From the NCBI GenBank assembly GCA_964504195.1, contig CAZDDI010000003.1:102809-166808 (forward strand): a stretch of 64,000 bases of DNA, given 5' to 3'. Below, piece after piece: positions 9,138 to 18,036 of the stretch. How positions within the stretch are numbered: position 1 is the stretch's first letter; each line of letters opens with the position of its first letter. Both the position numbers and the translations under genes were made by a program. The notes under the pieces are model-generated. The model ran no database searches and was not told where the DNA came from. It was given only the letters and a program-made list of their open reading frames with translations. This stretch comes from CAZDDI01 sp964504195. Its GTDB lineage: Bacteria; Chloroflexota; Anaerolineae; B4-G1; SLSP01.

Positions 9138-9216
9138 CCACGAATCACACGAATTTTACGAACTTAGCTGATGTTTTCGCGTTAATTTGTGAAATTCGTG
9201 GCAAATTCTGGAAAAT
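9137..9216. repeat. Dispersed inverted repeat (GCCACGAAT type)
   Basis: GCCACGAATCACACGAATTT near 9137 faces GTGAAATTCGTGGC near 9202, forming an interrupted inverted repeat in non-coding DNA. Similar sequences are common intergenic repeats in many bacteria. Confidence 0.55.
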
Positions 9217-9271
9217 GTCGGTAGTGAATTCGTAACTTGTCATTTGTAATCTTACAGGAGGAACTTAGTCC

Positions 9272-9634
9272 ATGAAGAGCTTAGAAGAACTACGGAAGAT
9301 CAAAGAACGGGCGTTGGAGCGTCGGCAGCTGGCCGGGGCGGGGGCGCGCGCACGGGTGACGGTGGCGATGGGCACGTGCGGTATCGCTGCGGGCGCGCGG
9401 GACACCATGACGGCCATCCTCAATGAGATGGAGAAGCGTCAACTCAGCGATGTGGTGGTCACACAGACCGGATGCATGGGCCTGTGCGAGTATGAGCCGC
9501 TGGTGCAGATCCAGGTAGGTGAGGAAGAAGTGGTCACTTACGGCAAAATTGATCCCTCTCGCGTTCCCGAACTCATCGAGGCGCACCTGGTCAAGGGCGA
9601 ACCGGTTGCAGCGTGGCAGGTGCAAACTGCCTAG
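9272..9634 (+). CDS. HndB-like [2Fe-2S] ferredoxin-fold subunit
   Basis: A 120-residue protein with MGTCGIAAGARDTM and QTGCMGLCEYEPLV, the pattern of HndB and the thioredoxin-like [2Fe-2S] domains of NAD(P)-reducing hydrogenases. An AGGAGG site precedes the ATG. It opens the second redox gene cluster, ahead of the HydB-type flavoprotein. That flavoprotein's own N-terminal [2Fe-2S] domain has lost two cysteines, so this small protein may replace the missing centre. Confidence 0.85.
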   Translation: MKSLEELRKIKERALERRQLAGAGARARVTVAMGTCGIAAGARDTMTAILNEMEKRQLSDVVVTQTGCMGLCEYEPLVQIQVGEEEVVTYGKIDPSRVPELIEAHLVKGEPVAAWQVQTA

Positions 9635-9773
9635 AGCGCAGGGCGCGCGTGAGCATTCATCCGGTACAGCCCTGATGATGGGAATAGCAGCCTGAGAGCG
9701 AACTAAAGTTCGCGTTATGTTTGCTACATTGATTTGTGATCCGCTGATTTGCAGATTTTCTTGAGGAGGTATT

Positions 9774-11546
9774 ATGGTTTACCGCGCACATGTCTTGATC
9801 TGCGGGGAACCCCGCTGTGTCGAAAAGGGCGCGCGGGACGTCGAGGCGGCGCTGACCCAAAAAATACAGGAACTGGGCCTGGAAAACGAGGTCCAAATTC
9901 TGGAGGCCAGCGCGCTGGGGCATGGCGACCAAGGGCCGGAGCTGGTCATCTACCCCGAAGGCGTCCATTACGTCAACGTGCGTCCGGAAGATGCGGCGCG
10001 CATTGCTGAGGAGCATCTGCTCAAAGGGCGTCCCATCGCGGAATTGCAGTACAAAGAGCCGCCGAGCGAACCGTTGCCTGCGCCTTCTGTCAAAGAAATT
10101 CGCGTGGTGCTGGGCAAAATCGGCAAAATTGACCCGGAAAACATTGAGGATTACATCGCGCTGGATGGCTACGCCGCACTGGCGAAGGTGTTGGGCGGCA
10201 TGTCCCCCGATGATGTGCTGGCCGAGCTTAAAACATCCGGGCTGCGTGGCCGTGGTGGTGCGGGTTTCCCCACGCACCTCAAGTGGAGCTTCGCCAAGAA
10301 TGCACCCGGCGATGTGAAATACGTCATCTGTAACGCTGATGAGGGTGACCCCGGTGCGTTTATGAACCGGCGTGTGCTCGAAGGCGACCCGCACGCCGTC
10401 ATCGAGGGGATGGCGATTGCGGCGTATGTCATCGGCGCGCGGCAGGGCTACATTTACGTCCGTGCCGAGTACCCCATCGCTATCAGCACCTTGCGCGTGG
10501 CGCTGGCGCAGGCCCGCGAGTATGGGTTGCTGGGAGAGAACATCCTCGGTACCGATTTCAGCTTTGACCTGGAAATCCGCATGGGGGCCGGCGCCTTCGT
10601 CTGTGGTGAAGAGACCGCGCTGATGCAATCTATCGAAGGCGCGCGCGGGATGCCCACCACGCGCCCCCCGTTCCCCGCCACCAAGGGTTTGTGGGGCAAG
10701 CCTTCCAACATCAATAACGTGGAGACCTACGCCAATGTCCCGCAGATTTTGCTCAAGGGCGGTGCGTGGTTCGCCTCGATGGGTACGGAGAAAAGCAAGG
10801 GCACCAAGACCTTCGCCATTGCGGGGAAAGTGGAACGCACCGGGCTGGTGGAAGTGCCGTTGGGGATGACCATCCGCGAAATCGTCTATGATGTGGGCGG
10901 TGGCGTGCTCGATGGCAAAAAGTTCAAGGCCGTGCAGACCGGCGGGCCGATGGGTGGTTGTATTCCGGAGAAGTACCTGGATTTGCCTGTGGATTACGAG
11001 AATCTTGCCGCAGTGGGTTCTATGATGGGGTCGGGCGGTTTTGTCGTGATGGACGAAGAAACCTGTATGGTGGACATCGCCCGCTTCTTCATGGAGTTCA
11101 CGCAGGATGAGTCGTGCGGCAAGTGTGTGCCGTGTCGCATCGGTACGCGGCGGATGCTGGAGATTCTCAACGATATTTGCGCGGGCAAGGGCAAGTCGGG
11201 TGATATCGAGATGCTGGAACAGTTGAGCCGCTATATCAACAAAGGCTCGTTGTGCGGCCTGGGTCAGGGTGCGCCGAACCCCGTGCTCAGTACGTTGGAA
11301 CACTTCCGCGATGAGTATGAGGCGCACATCTTCGAGAAGCGCTGCCCGGCGAAAGTTTGCAAGGCCCTGATCGAGTACAAGATCGAGCCGGACGCCTGTA
11401 TCGGCTGCACGCGCTGCGCGCGCAACTGCCCGGTCAACGCCATTGCGGGTTCGCCCAAGCAAGTGCATGTGATTGACCCTGAGACGTGCATCCGCTGTGG
11501 CATCTGCAAGCAGGTCTGCCCGGTCAACGCGGTCTACATCGAGTAG
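9774..11546 (+). CDS. HydB/HndC-type NAD(P)H-binding flavoprotein with double ferredoxin domain
   Basis: 590 residues. The N-terminal thioredoxin-like domain keeps two cysteines (LICGEPRCVEKG) but lacks the second pair. The FMN/NAD core follows with GRGGAGFPTHLKW and NADEGDPGAFMNRRVLEGDPH. That second motif is the HydB/HndC branch, distinct from NADESEPGTFKDR in the NuoF-like neighbour. Then come GAGAFVCGEETAL, ESCGKCVPCRIGTRRM with SLCGLGQ, and two C-terminal [4Fe-4S] clusters (CIGCTRCARNCP, CIRCGICKQVCP). In bifurcating enzymes this subunit carries the bifurcating flavin. It precedes NuoE, NuoF and FdhA genes in the same order as in the hydrogenase operon. Confidence 0.93.
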   Translation: MVYRAHVLICGEPRCVEKGARDVEAALTQKIQELGLENEVQILEASALGHGDQGPELVIYPEGVHYVNVRPEDAARIAEEHLLKGRPIAELQYKEPPSEPLPAPSVKEIRVVLGKIGKIDPENIEDYIALDGYAALAKVLGGMSPDDVLAELKTSGLRGRGGAGFPTHLKWSFAKNAPGDVKYVICNADEGDPGAFMNRRVLEGDPHAVIEGMAIAAYVIGARQGYIYVRAEYPIAISTLRVALAQAREYGLLGENILGTDFSFDLEIRMGAGAFVCGEETALMQSIEGARGMPTTRPPFPATKGLWGKPSNINNVETYANVPQILLKGGAWFASMGTEKSKGTKTFAIAGKVERTGLVEVPLGMTIREIVYDVGGGVLDGKKFKAVQTGGPMGGCIPEKYLDLPVDYENLAAVGSMMGSGGFVVMDEETCMVDIARFFMEFTQDESCGKCVPCRIGTRRMLEILNDICAGKGKSGDIEMLEQLSRYINKGSLCGLGQGAPNPVLSTLEHFRDEYEAHIFEKRCPAKVCKALIEYKIEPDACIGCTRCARNCPVNAIAGSPKQVHVIDPETCIRCGICKQVCPVNAVYIE

Positions 11547-11566
11547 CCGAGATTGCGAGGGATAGG

Positions 11567-12046
11567 ATGACAATGAATACAACTTTGATGGACACTGTTT
11601 TTGAGCGTTACGGGAGCGATGCAGAAGCGCTGGTCGAAATCCTCCGTGATCTGAACCAGGCTGAGGGCTACCTCTCCCAAGAACTGATGATAGCCGTAGC
11701 TGACCGGCTGCGCTTGCCGCGCGGTCATGTGTTTAGTGTGGCTTCGTTCTATAGTATGATGAATGTAAAACCGCGTGGGCAGCATGTGGTGCTGATGTGC
11801 CAGGATGCGCCCTGTCATATAGCTGGCGGGCGCGAGGTCTGGGACGCGCTGGAAGAGACACTGGGCATCGCCTTTGGCGAGACCTCGCCCGATGGCAAGT
11901 GGACGCTGGAAGTCGCCAGCTGCCTGGGTCTGTGCGCGGTTGGCCCGGTGGTGCAGATTGATGGTGAAGTGTACGGCAATATGACCCCAGACAAGGTGCG
12001 GGCATTGCTGGTGCGCTTCGATGGGGATGCAGGAGGTGCAGCATGA
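11567..12046 (+). CDS. NuoE-like [2Fe-2S] subunit of formate dehydrogenase complex
   Basis: 159 residues from the ATG at 11567; an upstream in-frame start at 11486 lies inside the previous gene. The [2Fe-2S] ligands are in MCQDAPCHIAGG and ASCLGLCAVGPVVQI. It is a close paralogue of the protein at 426-914. The last codons overlap the next gene's ATG (ATGA), as in the hydrogenase copy. It should carry electrons between the flavoproteins and the formate dehydrogenase subunit. Confidence 0.92.
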   Translation: MTMNTTLMDTVFERYGSDAEALVEILRDLNQAEGYLSQELMIAVADRLRLPRGHVFSVASFYSMMNVKPRGQHVVLMCQDAPCHIAGGREVWDALEETLGIAFGETSPDGKWTLEVASCLGLCAVGPVVQIDGEVYGNMTPDKVRALLVRFDGDAGGAA

Positions 12047-13704
12047 TCCGCGCCCGTGTGATGATTTCTGGCGACCCCATCAGCCTGGCCCATGGCGCTG
12101 AGGCGCTCAAGCTGGCGATGGAAGCGGAACTGGCTTATTACGGCCTGGAAAACGAGGTGCAGGTGGGCTTCATCGGGCAGGTGGGCCGCCGCGACGTGCT
12201 GCCGTTTGCGCTGGTCTATCCTGAAGGTACGCTGTATGGCCCGCTGCGGCTGAGCGATGTGCCGTTCCTGGTGCAGGAGCATCTCTACAAGGGGCGCGTG
12301 GCCGAAGCGCTGTTGGCCCCGCCCGATGTATTGTCCGGTAAAATTGCCCGTCTGCCCCGGCGCGAGGGCGTGCTTTACGGGCAGCAGCGCGTGGTCTTGC
12401 GCCGCGCGGGTTTGATTGACCCCAAGAATATCGAAGAGTACATCGCGCACGATGGATATTTCGCGCTGGGTAAGGCCGTCACCGAGATGACGCCCGCCGA
12501 GGTGCTGCAAACCGTGAAAGATTCCGGCTTGCAGGGACGCGGCGGCGCAGGTTTCCCCGCCGGGGTGAAGTGGGGCTTTGTAGCTGCGCAACCGGGCGAT
12601 GAGAAGTACATTGTCTGTAACGCGGATGAATCTGAGCCGGGCACGTTCAAGGATCGCCTGATCCTGGAAGGCGACCCCCACGCGGTGCTGGAAGGTATGG
12701 CCCTGGCCGGGTATGCCTGTGGCGCATCGCAGGGCTGGATTTACATTCGCGGCGAGTACACGCTGGCGAAAGAGCGCATCGAGCTGGCAATCCAGCAGGC
12801 TGAAGAGCTGGGTGTGCTGGGCAACAACCTCTTTGAGAGCGATTTCTCGTTCCATATTCACGTCCACGCGGGTGCGGGCGCGTATGTCTGCGGCGAGGAG
12901 ACGGCGCTGCTGGAGAGCCTCGAAGGCAAGCGCGGCATCCCGCGCATCCGTCCGCCGTATCCACCAGTGCAGGGCTATCACCAGAAGCCCACCGCTGTCA
13001 ACAACGTGGAAACGCTGGCGAACGTACCGGCGATTATCCAGAATGGCGCGGCGTGGTATCGCGGCATCGGCACGGAAAAAAGCCCCGGCACCAAGGTCTA
13101 TACTATGCTGGGCGATGTGAATGTGACGGGCCTGATCGAAGTGCCGATGGGCATTACCCTGCGCGAAGTCATCGAAGTCTACGGCGGCGGCATGAAGGGC
13201 GAGCTGGCGTTCAAGTGCGCGCAGACCGGCGGCGCGGCGGGCAGCATCATCGCCCCGGCGCTGCTGGATGTGCCGATGGATTTCGCTACGATGCAGGCGA
13301 ACGGCGCCTCTTTGGGCAGCGGCGCGTTGCTCGTCTGCGGCGAGGATAAGTGTATCGTAGACCTGGCTTACGTCTTGATGCGCTTCTTTGCGACCGAATC
13401 GTGCGGCAAGTGCGTTCCCTGTCGTTTGGGCACGCGCCGCATGGTGGAGATTCTGGATCGCCTGCGACATGGACATGGCACGCTGGAAGACCTGGATGCG
13501 CTCGAAATAATGGCGCCGCAAGTCATTGCGACCTCGTTCTGCGGGTTGGGGCAGGGCGCGCCGGTTTCAATCATTACCGCGCTACGCCACTTCCGCGCCG
13601 AGTTCGAGGCCCACGTCGCCGGGACCTGTCCCGCGGGCGTTTGTCCTATGCACAGTCCGGTGGCCGAGCAACCGGTATCGCACGCCTACCTGGCGTTTGC
13701 TTAA
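12043..13704 (+). CDS. NuoF-like FMN/NAD(H)-binding subunit of formate dehydrogenase complex
   Basis: 553 residues. The N-terminal thioredoxin-like domain has no cluster cysteines (MISGDPISLAHGAE). The core has GRGGAGFPAGVKW, NADESEPGTFKDR, GAGAYVCGEETALLESLEG and ESCGKCVPCRLGTRRM. After the usual end there is a tail, AGTCPAGVCPMHSP, that resembles EKRCPAKVCKAL, the linker before the double ferredoxin domain of the HydB-type paralogue. This suggests descent from a longer ancestor that lost that domain. It is otherwise very similar to 911-2491. Confidence 0.92.
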   Translation: MIRARVMISGDPISLAHGAEALKLAMEAELAYYGLENEVQVGFIGQVGRRDVLPFALVYPEGTLYGPLRLSDVPFLVQEHLYKGRVAEALLAPPDVLSGKIARLPRREGVLYGQQRVVLRRAGLIDPKNIEEYIAHDGYFALGKAVTEMTPAEVLQTVKDSGLQGRGGAGFPAGVKWGFVAAQPGDEKYIVCNADESEPGTFKDRLILEGDPHAVLEGMALAGYACGASQGWIYIRGEYTLAKERIELAIQQAEELGVLGNNLFESDFSFHIHVHAGAGAYVCGEETALLESLEGKRGIPRIRPPYPPVQGYHQKPTAVNNVETLANVPAIIQNGAAWYRGIGTEKSPGTKVYTMLGDVNVTGLIEVPMGITLREVIEVYGGGMKGELAFKCAQTGGAAGSIIAPALLDVPMDFATMQANGASLGSGALLVCGEDKCIVDLAYVLMRFFATESCGKCVPCRLGTRRMVEILDRLRHGHGTLEDLDALEIMAPQVIATSFCGLGQGAPVSIITALRHFRAEFEAHVAGTCPAGVCPMHSPVAEQPVSHAYLAFA

Positions 13705-13738
13705 GCTTACATCGAATTATTGAGTTAAGGAGGACTGC

Positions 13739-16468
13739 ATGTCTCAAATGATCAATCTAACCATTGATGGCAAGCGCGTCGCCGTGCCAGGTGGTTCAAC
13801 GGTATTGGAAGCGGCCCAGGCCGCCGGTATTGAAATCCCGACCTTGTGCCATCATCCCGCGCTCACGCCCACCGGCTCGTGCCGCCTGTGCGTGGTTGCG
13901 GTTGAGGGGATGCGGGGGCCGACGACGGCCTGCACCCTGCCCGCAAACGAGGGCATGGTGGTCAACACGCACACCGACGAGGTAGTGACGCTGCGCAAGT
14001 TCGTGCTCTCGATGCTGCTCACCGATCACCCTAACGATTGTATGAAGTGTGAGGTGGACGGCAACTGCGAGTTGCAGCGCTGGGTCTATGAGTACGATGT
14101 GGAATGGCCGGTGCATAGCGGTGCGCGCCACGCCTATCCTATAGATTCTGACCCCAATCCGGTGGTCTTTGTGGATATGAATAAGTGTATCCTGTGCGGG
14201 CGCTGTGTGCGCACCTGTCAGGAGATTCAGGGCTGCGACGTGTGGAACTTCTCGCAGCGCGGGTTCGATACGCACGTTGTCGCCGGGGCTGAGCAGCTGA
14301 TGCTCGATTCCGGCTGCGAGTCCTGCGGTAACTGTGTTGCAATCTGCCCCGTCGGCGCGCTGTTCGACAAGCCTTCGATTGGGTGGGGACGCGCGGCCTA
14401 TCAAGAGAAAGTCCGCACGACCTGCACCTACTGCGGCGTCGGTTGCCAGTTCGATTTCAACGTCAAAGACGGCAAGATCACGCGCGTTACCTCCGCTGAG
14501 GATGCGCCGGTCAACGGGCTGGCGTTGTGCGTGAAGGGCCGCTATGGGTGGGACTTCATCCATCGCGAGGATCGCCTGACCGCTCCGCTTATCCGCGACG
14601 AGAGCGTGACCGACGGCCCTTGGCCGGGCTTCCGCGAGGCGAGTTGGGACGAGGCACTCGATCTGGTCGCCAGCAAGCTGACACACTACCGCGACACGAC
14701 CGGCCCGGATAGCGTAGGCTATCTGAGTTCGGCGAAATGCACGAACGAAGAGAATTATTTGATGCAGAAGATCGCGCGTGGTATCGGCAAGACCAATAAC
14801 GTAGATCACTGCGCGCGCCTGTGCCACGCCTCCACGGTGGCGGGCCTGGCGACGACGTTGGGCAGCGGTGCGATGACCAACTCGATTGAAGATAGCACGA
14901 TGCAGAGCAAAGTGCTCTTTGTCATCGGCTCGAACACCACCGAGCAGCACCCGGTCATCGGCACGAAGATGCGCAAGGCTGTGCGCGAGAACGGCACGAA
15001 GATCATCGTGGCCGACCCGCGCCGCATCAGCCTGACGCGCCTGCCGGGCTGCCTGCACTTGCAGCAGCGGCCTGGTACGGATATCGCGCTGGTCAACGGC
15101 CTGATGCGCGAAATCCTGGTCAACGGCTGGGAGGATGCGGAGTACATCGCCGCGCGCACGGAAGGTTTTGAGGAACTCAAAACTGTGGTGATGACGTACA
15201 CGCTGGAGAAGACTGAGGAAATTACTGGTGTCCCGGCGGCGAAAATTGCTGAGGCAGCGCGCATCCTGGGCGAGAACAAGCCCGGCGCGGTCTTCTGGTC
15301 TATGGGTATCACGCAGCACACCACCGGTGTCTACAACGTGATGTCGCTCTCGAATATGCAGATGCTTTTGGGCAACCTGGGCGTCGCGGGCGGCGGTGTG
15401 AACCCGCTGCGCGGGCAGAACAATGTACAGGGTGCGTGCGACCTGGGCTGTCTGGTCAACGTCTACCCCGGCTATCAGGCCGTTACCAATCCCGATTTCA
15501 AGGCCAAGTTCGAGAAGGCCTGGGGTGTTGAGGGGCTGTCGGATAAAGTGGGTTTGACTGTGGTTGAGCAGATGCACGCGGCGCACGATGGCCGGGTCAA
15601 AGCATTGTTCATCATGGCTGAAAACCCAATGACCTCCGACCCTGATCTCAACCATGTCAAAGAGGCGCTGGAGACGGTGGACTTCCTGGTGGTGCAGGAA
15701 ATCTTCATGAGCGAGACGGCCAAGTTCGCGGATGTGATTCTGCCGGGTCTGTCGTTCGCGGAGAAAGAAGGCACGTTTACCAATACTGAGCGCCGCATCC
15801 AGCTGATTCGCAAGGCGGTGGAAGGCCCAGGCATCGCGCGCGCCGACTGGGAAATTCTCTGCGATCTGGCGACGCGCATGGGCTATCCCATGCACTACAA
15901 CAGCCCGGCGGAGATCATGGATGAGATGGCGCAGGTAACGCCGATTTATGCGGGCGTCCACTTCTCCCGTCTGGAGGCTGGTGAGCAGCTCTGCTGGCCG
16001 GTGAAGGGCGACGAGCATCCCGGCACACCGATCCTGCACATCGGACAGTTCTCGCGGGGCAAGGGCCTCTTCAAGGCGCTTGAGCACATCGAGCCGCAGG
16101 AAGCGCCCGATGCCGAGTATCCGTTCACGATGACGACAGGGCGCGTGATCTACCACTGGCACGGCGGCGAGCAGACGCGCCGTTCGGAGAGCCTGATGGC
16201 GCTCTATCCAGGGCCGCGTGTGGAAATCAACCCGGCGGACGCTTCGCGGCTGGGCGTCGTCGAAGGGGACGACCTCAAGGTGGCCTCGCGGCGCGGCGAG
16301 TTCCACGCCAAGGCGGAAGTGACGGAGCGCGTAGAGCCAGGCATCATCTTCGGCACCTTCCACTTCCCGGAGGGTAACGTCAACTGGGCCACCGGCGCGT
16401 TCCTCGACCCCATCGCCAAGATTCCGGAGTTCAAGGTCACGGCGGTGAAAGTGGAGAAGGTCGCGTAA
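13739..16468 (+). CDS. fdhA: NAD-linked formate dehydrogenase catalytic subunit (Mo/W-bis-MGD, Cys type)
   Basis: 909 residues. The first ~230 are NuoG-like: a [2Fe-2S] domain (LCHHPALTPTGSCRLC), a His/Cys cluster (DCMKCEVDGNCELQ) and two ferredoxin clusters (CILCGRCVRTC, CESCGNCVAICP). Next is the [4Fe-4S] motif CTYCGVGCQF and the bis-MGD catalytic domain. The active-site stretch DHCARLCHASTVAGL places Cys362 where selenocysteine occurs in other formate dehydrogenases, followed by the conserved His. The C-terminal dinucleotide-binding part has TTGRVIYHWHGGEQTRRS. It oxidises formate or reduces CO2 in the cytoplasm. An AAGGAGG site precedes the ATG, and a strong terminator follows the gene. 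Confidence 0.94.
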   Translation: MSQMINLTIDGKRVAVPGGSTVLEAAQAAGIEIPTLCHHPALTPTGSCRLCVVAVEGMRGPTTACTLPANEGMVVNTHTDEVVTLRKFVLSMLLTDHPNDCMKCEVDGNCELQRWVYEYDVEWPVHSGARHAYPIDSDPNPVVFVDMNKCILCGRCVRTCQEIQGCDVWNFSQRGFDTHVVAGAEQLMLDSGCESCGNCVAICPVGALFDKPSIGWGRAAYQEKVRTTCTYCGVGCQFDFNVKDGKITRVTSAEDAPVNGLALCVKGRYGWDFIHREDRLTAPLIRDESVTDGPWPGFREASWDEALDLVASKLTHYRDTTGPDSVGYLSSAKCTNEENYLMQKIARGIGKTNNVDHCARLCHASTVAGLATTLGSGAMTNSIEDSTMQSKVLFVIGSNTTEQHPVIGTKMRKAVRENGTKIIVADPRRISLTRLPGCLHLQQRPGTDIALVNGLMREILVNGWEDAEYIAARTEGFEELKTVVMTYTLEKTEEITGVPAAKIAEAARILGENKPGAVFWSMGITQHTTGVYNVMSLSNMQMLLGNLGVAGGGVNPLRGQNNVQGACDLGCLVNVYPGYQAVTNPDFKAKFEKAWGVEGLSDKVGLTVVEQMHAAHDGRVKALFIMAENPMTSDPDLNHVKEALETVDFLVVQEIFMSETAKFADVILPGLSFAEKEGTFTNTERRIQLIRKAVEGPGIARADWEILCDLATRMGYPMHYNSPAEIMDEMAQVTPIYAGVHFSRLEAGEQLCWPVKGDEHPGTPILHIGQFSRGKGLFKALEHIEPQEAPDAEYPFTMTTGRVIYHWHGGEQTRRSESLMALYPGPRVEINPADASRLGVVEGDDLKVASRRGEFHAKAEVTERVEPGIIFGTFHFPEGNVNWATGAFLDPIAKIPEFKVTAVKVEKVA

Positions 16469-16488
16469 GACGGATTTCTCGTATAGTA

Positions 16489-16527
16489 ACGTCCTGGCAG
16501 AGGCTTCTGCCAGGACGTTTGTTTTTG
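16489..16527 (+). terminator. Rho-independent terminator after fdhA
   Basis: AACGTCCTGGCAGA pairs with TCTGCCAGGACGTT around a GGCT loop, followed by TTGTTTTTG. The stem is perfect over 13-14 bp and ends the formate dehydrogenase operon. Confidence 0.9.
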
Positions 16528-16561
16528 TGAGAGGGAAGTGAGAAGTAAACTTACCTTAAAA

Positions 16562-16589
16562 TTGACAAAGCCGATGGTTATTTTACAAT
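16562..16589 (+). promoter_or_regulatory. Probable sigma-70 promoter (TTGACA-N16-TACAAT)
   Basis: TTGACA at 16562-16567 and TACAAT at 16584-16589, 16 bp apart, upstream of the DUF3592 gene. The same box pair and spacing occur at 40738-40765. Confidence 0.6.
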
Positions 16590-16703
16590 AGAAATGTGGG
16601 ACGGCAGGCAAAGGCGTGACCTGAAGCGATAATGAAGGGCTGAAATTTTGCTATCTAGCGCTCTTTGCGCTGGATAGCGCCAGTCTGAAATAGGAGGGGA
16701 AGG

Positions 16704-17171
16704 ATGAAACTTTCCAAGACCATGAGACGATTCGGCTGGTTGGCATTTGTGCTCATGTGGATCCCTTTCGTCACCCTGGTTACTCTCCCCCCTGGTGACC
16801 ATGCCTGGTCAGAATTACCTTCGTTCATTCGCTATTCCCTTACGGTTAGCGGGGGATTGTGTATTGTCTCGAACTTGCTCTTGGTTGGTGCACCCATCAT
16901 CAGCGCCATCCATCATCACAACCTCCTCACCAATGGGGTGCCAGCTCAGGCCACTATCCTCGAAGTGTCCGACACCGGTACCACCATCAACGATGATCCG
17001 GTAGTGCGGCTGCTGCTGGAAGTCGAACCATCCGGTCAACCAATCTTCCAGGCTGAAACTGAGCGCGTGATGTCTCGTGTGCAGCTCTCCCAATTCCAGC
17101 GGGGGACGGTCGTGCAGGTGAAGTACAACCCTGCCAGTCGTGCTGTGGCGTTGCTGGTTGAAAGCGATTAG
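16704..17171 (+). CDS. DUF3592-like small membrane protein
   Basis: 155 residues. Two hydrophobic segments lie near residues 10-28 and 45-70, followed by a soluble beta-rich C-terminal domain (GVPAQATILEVSDTG, QLSQFQRGTVVQVKYNP) of the DUF3592 type. An AGGAGGGG site lies before the ATG. No function can be assigned. It stands alone between the formate dehydrogenase terminator and a phosphatase gene. Confidence 0.7.
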   Translation: MKLSKTMRRFGWLAFVLMWIPFVTLVTLPPGDHAWSELPSFIRYSLTVSGGLCIVSNLLLVGAPIISAIHHHNLLTNGVPAQATILEVSDTGTTINDDPVVRLLLEVEPSGQPIFQAETERVMSRVQLSQFQRGTVVQVKYNPASRAVALLVESD

Positions 17172-17294
17172 GTCCTTGGATGAGTTTTTTTGCGGTGTGG
17201 CTCCTAACCTTGTGGATGGGGTGAAGTGGGGCAGCACATGACACTGGCTTTGATTTGAGATTTGCTGATTTGTAGATTTTCAAGGGGGTGACTT

Positions 17295-17972
17295 ATGCAA
17301 GACCGCATTCTGGCCTGGGATGGATGTATCAATGTCCGTGATCTTGGAGGACTGCGGATTGGCGATGGTCGCGCGACGCTGTTGGGGTCCCTGGTGCGCT
17401 CGGATACGCCCGCCCGGCTTACCGAGGCAGGCTGGGCGGCGCTCTATGCGTATGGCATCCGCACGATGATCACGCTCCACACAGTGGGCATGGTGGAAAA
17501 TGAGCTTGATTTCACGTCACCATACCCTGATATCGCCACCGTGCGCGTGGCAATAGAGGATGTTACGGATATGGAATTTGCGCGTCGGTGGGCTGTGTCT
17601 GATCTTTGGTGTACGCCGCTCTATTACCCGGATGCGCTGCAACGCTGGCCGGAGCGCCACGCGGCTGTGATGACAGCTATTGCCCAGGCGCAACCTGGCG
17701 GCGTGCTGTTCCATTGCGCTCGCGGCCATGATCGCACCGGCATCATTACGCTGCTACTGCTCGCGCTCGCCGGTGTGACGCTTGATGACATTGTTGCGGA
17801 TTATGAGCTGAGCACTGATCCCGCGCGCGATAAGCTGCTGGCGGATGAGCATACCTCGGTCCGCGAGGTCTTCCTCGGCATATTGGCTGGGCTTGATATT
17901 GACAAATACCTGACTATGGGCGGAGCAAGCCAGGCTGATCTAGTCGCTGTTCGCAAGCGGCTGCTGGGGTGA
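17295..17972 (+). CDS. Tyrosine-protein phosphatase-like protein
   Basis: 225 residues with a Cx5R phosphatase loop, FHCARGHDRTGIIT, whose Cys and Arg are the catalytic pair of dual-specificity/tyrosine phosphatases. The N-terminal NVRDLGGLRIGDGR resembles the Y_phosphatase3 family. No signal peptide is present, so it is probably cytoplasmic. An AAGGGGGTG site precedes the ATG. The substrate is unknown. Confidence 0.85.
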   Translation: MQDRILAWDGCINVRDLGGLRIGDGRATLLGSLVRSDTPARLTEAGWAALYAYGIRTMITLHTVGMVENELDFTSPYPDIATVRVAIEDVTDMEFARRWAVSDLWCTPLYYPDALQRWPERHAAVMTAIAQAQPGGVLFHCARGHDRTGIITLLLLALAGVTLDDIVADYELSTDPARDKLLADEHTSVREVFLGILAGLDIDKYLTMGGASQADLVAVRKRLLG

Positions 17973-18036
17973 AGTCGCTGCTGATGAGGACTGTAGCCAG
18001 GCTTATGGGCAAAGAATTACCTACACGGAGGCACTC

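Noticed and set aside
8700..9235. Small reading frames at 8700-8888 and 8990-9235
   Set aside because: No ribosome site or recognisable motif, and one crosses the dispersed repeat; treated as non-coding.
14810..14825. Possible selenocysteine in FdhA
   Set aside because: The codon at the active-site position (14822-14824) is TGC, a normal cysteine, and the frame has no internal TGA.
13796..16363. 855-codon open frame on the minus strand
   Set aside because: It lies fully opposite fdhA, whose Fe-S and bis-MGD motifs are unmistakable. Its translation is His/Arg/Ala-rich with no domain, a usual shadow in high-GC DNA. The same holds for long minus frames at 9657-11582, 11815-13521 and 22565-23965.
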